Source: Rhynchopus sp. YZ270_cl-10 (lineage: Eukaryota; Euglenozoa; Diplonemea; Diplonemida; Diplonemidae). From it: 64,000 nucleotides of DNA. Shown one piece after another: positions 62,761 to 64,000 of the stretch (position 1 is the first letter of the stretch; the number at the start of each line of letters is the position of its first letter). The translations under genes and the position numbers were made by a program. Location of the stretch: contig OZ037844.1 in the NCBI GenBank assembly GCA_964035575.1, forward strand, positions 992,001 through 1,056,000, read 5' to 3'. The notes under the pieces are model-generated. The model saw only the letters and a list, made by a program, of their open reading frames with translations, made no database searches and was not told the origin of the DNA.

Positions 62761-64000
62761 CTACCCCCTTCCCCTTAACATACACTTATCTTCCAAGACC
62801 TCTGCTAGGGAAGGACGTTTTGCTGGGTCTGGATGGATGCAGCGCAGCACTAATGAATGAAACGCACTCTTCTCTATGTCCGCAAGGGACTCCGGCGGGG
62901 TTCCCTTCAGCTTCAGCTGGACAAGCTTGACCGGGTTCTTTGCCTCTTGGTAGGGAGAGCGTGCGGTCAGCATTTCCAATATCAACAGCCCAAAGCAGTA
63001 GATGTCCGCACGGAAGTCAAAGTCATCATCAAACTGTTCTGGCGCGAGATATGCTTCCAGGTTGTGCGGATCAACGATTTTGATCGTAAACTCGCCTTTC
63101 ATCGGCAGCAACACCGACATTGCAATACCAAGCCGTAAATTCCCATCTGTCATTGCGTGCACATAATATGGATTCACCCTACGGTGCAACACATTCCCTT
63201 CATGAGCTACTGCGAGCGCTTCTCCTATACGTTTCGCCTGCAACCTCACAGCACCCTCCGAATACGCACCCTTCTGCAACAACGAATGCAACGTACCACA
63301 GTACTGTCCATCTGTTACCCAGTAAACCTTGTCAATACCGTTTTCCCAGACCTCTCTGCATGAGACCAACCCAGGGTGGGTCAATGAAAGCATTGTGGAT
63401 TGGATATCAGCGGTGAGCATCGGCTTTGTGTAGGCCACCTTCCCAACCTCCACCTCATGCATGGTTACCGTCTGGGAGGTGTCCTTCACGGTCCCGAGAT
63501 ACGCGGTGTGGCAACGATCTGTTATCGTGATAGAGCCTCTGGTGTACCCGGCTTCGTGGAGAAGGTAGGTGGCGTACAGCTCGCGGCGCCATTCTTCGAC
63601 GTCCATATCAAGTTGTGCCGCCCCTGCTGTGATCGTTTCTGGAAAAACCCAATCATCGGCGGGCTGCAACGTATCATTGTGGTTTGCTTGGGAGAGTCCG
63701 TGCTGTAATAATAACGTTACCCCCATATCCGCAAGCTCTCTCTTCACCACCCGAGATATCCCTGTACTCACCAACTCTGGGGTGAGAGGTGTCGGTGCGG
63801 CTGCATCCTGCAGTTCTCTTAGTAAAGGCGCGAACACCGCATGAGAAAGCAACTCTGCTGCAGACGGCCGTTCCGACGCGTTTTTGTTGACACATTGTTG
63901 CACAAAATCTTTGTATTCTGGGGTCAAGCTTTGATTGGCGAAGAGCTCCCTAAGAGGCGGATCACCTTTTAGTGTCATTGCCATCACCTTCATTGGGGGA
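62761..64000 (-). CDS. OSR1/SPAK-like STE20 kinase fused to a pseudokinase (partial, N-terminus off right edge)
   Basis: The frame is still open at the right edge (413 codons seen). It begins inside the C-lobe of a first kinase domain: PPMKVMAMTLKGDPP and NASERPSAAELLSHAVF closely follow the OSR1/SPAK pattern (subdomains X-XI), which indicates a STE20-family Ser/Thr kinase. After a linker of about 90 residues comes a second kinase fold (about residues 150-408). It lacks the glycine loop, has M where the ATP-binding lysine belongs (TVTMHEVEV), HRRVNP in place of HRD and DPH in place of DFG, but keeps APEQ and the C-lobe pattern HPDPAKRPSLAEVLED. This second domain should be catalytically dead and may regulate the first. 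The ATG at 63993 lies inside the first domain and is not the start. SPAK/OSR1 kinases act in ion and volume control in animals; the role here is unknown. Confidence 0.85.
   Translation of the reverse strand, partial: PPMKVMAMTLKGDPPLRELFANQSLTPEYKDFVQQCVNKNASERPSAAELLSHAVFAPLLRELQDAAAPTPLTPELVSTGISRVVKRELADMGVTLLLQHGLSQANHNDTLQPADDWVFPETITAGAAQLDMDVEEWRRELYATYLLHEAGYTRGSITITDRCHTAYLGTVKDTSQTVTMHEVEVGKVAYTKPMLTADIQSTMLSLTHPGLVSCREVWENGIDKVYWVTDGQYCGTLHSLLQKGAYSEGAVRLQAKRIGEALAVAHEGNVLHRRVNPYYVHAMTDGNLRLGIAMSVLLPMKGEFTIKIVDPHNLEAYLAPEQFDDDFDFRADIYCFGLLILEMLTARSPYQEAKNPVKLVQLKLKGTPPESLADIEKSAFHSLVLRCIHPDPAKRPSLAEVLEDKCMLRGRG

Overview
The window comes from a repeat-rich nuclear genome of a unicellular eukaryote. 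Every gene I trust lies on the minus strand. At least two carry GT-AG spliceosomal introns (225-544 nt, donors GTATGT/GTATGC/GTATGG, TTCTAAC branch-like motifs before some acceptors). Several start codons sit just downstream of pyrimidine tracts ending in AG. One-strand gene order, few cis-introns, an expanded family of membrane adenylate cyclases and a giant E/R-rich IQ-motif protein would fit a euglenozoan such as a diplonemid or a kinetoplastid relative. That is an inference: I see no spliced-leader gene, rRNA or tRNA.

Left part (1-32 kb): five copies of one class III adenylate cyclase gene (1-1986 partial, 7821-10121, 11799-14096, 24119-26398, 29930-32092) plus one detached 3' fragment (11452-11754). 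Each protein has about six N-terminal membrane helices, an intact catalytic domain with adenylate-type residues and a degenerate second cyclase-like domain. The membrane halves differ while the catalytic halves are nearly identical. Four copies share a 9-codon upstream ORF whose stop overlaps the main ATG. The spacers hold many DNA transposons whose ends and target duplications can be read: two 909-bp elements head to head (2662-4841), a Harbinger-like element (14627-16954) with a matching empty site at 27219, an hAT-like element (17842-21399) with another element nested in it, several MITEs, and a broken reverse transcriptase/RNase H retroelement fossil (6315-7342).

Middle part (32-46.9 kb): mostly non-genic. 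It holds pure satellite arrays with 6-, 7-, 9- and 14-bp units, copies of a dispersed retroposon-like family, a broken PIF1-like helicase (about 36.86-39.48 kb) and tandem duplications.

Right part (46.9-64 kb): four further genes. These are a 1,393-residue two-exon IQ-motif/coiled-coil protein; a four-exon membrane-anchored APP1-type (DUF2183) HAD phosphatase; a 378-residue protein of unknown function, possibly mitochondrial; and the C-terminal part of an OSR1/SPAK-like STE20 kinase followed by a pseudokinase domain. cAMP production, lipid phosphatase and kinase genes suggest signalling functions, but nothing in the sequence shows that they work together.
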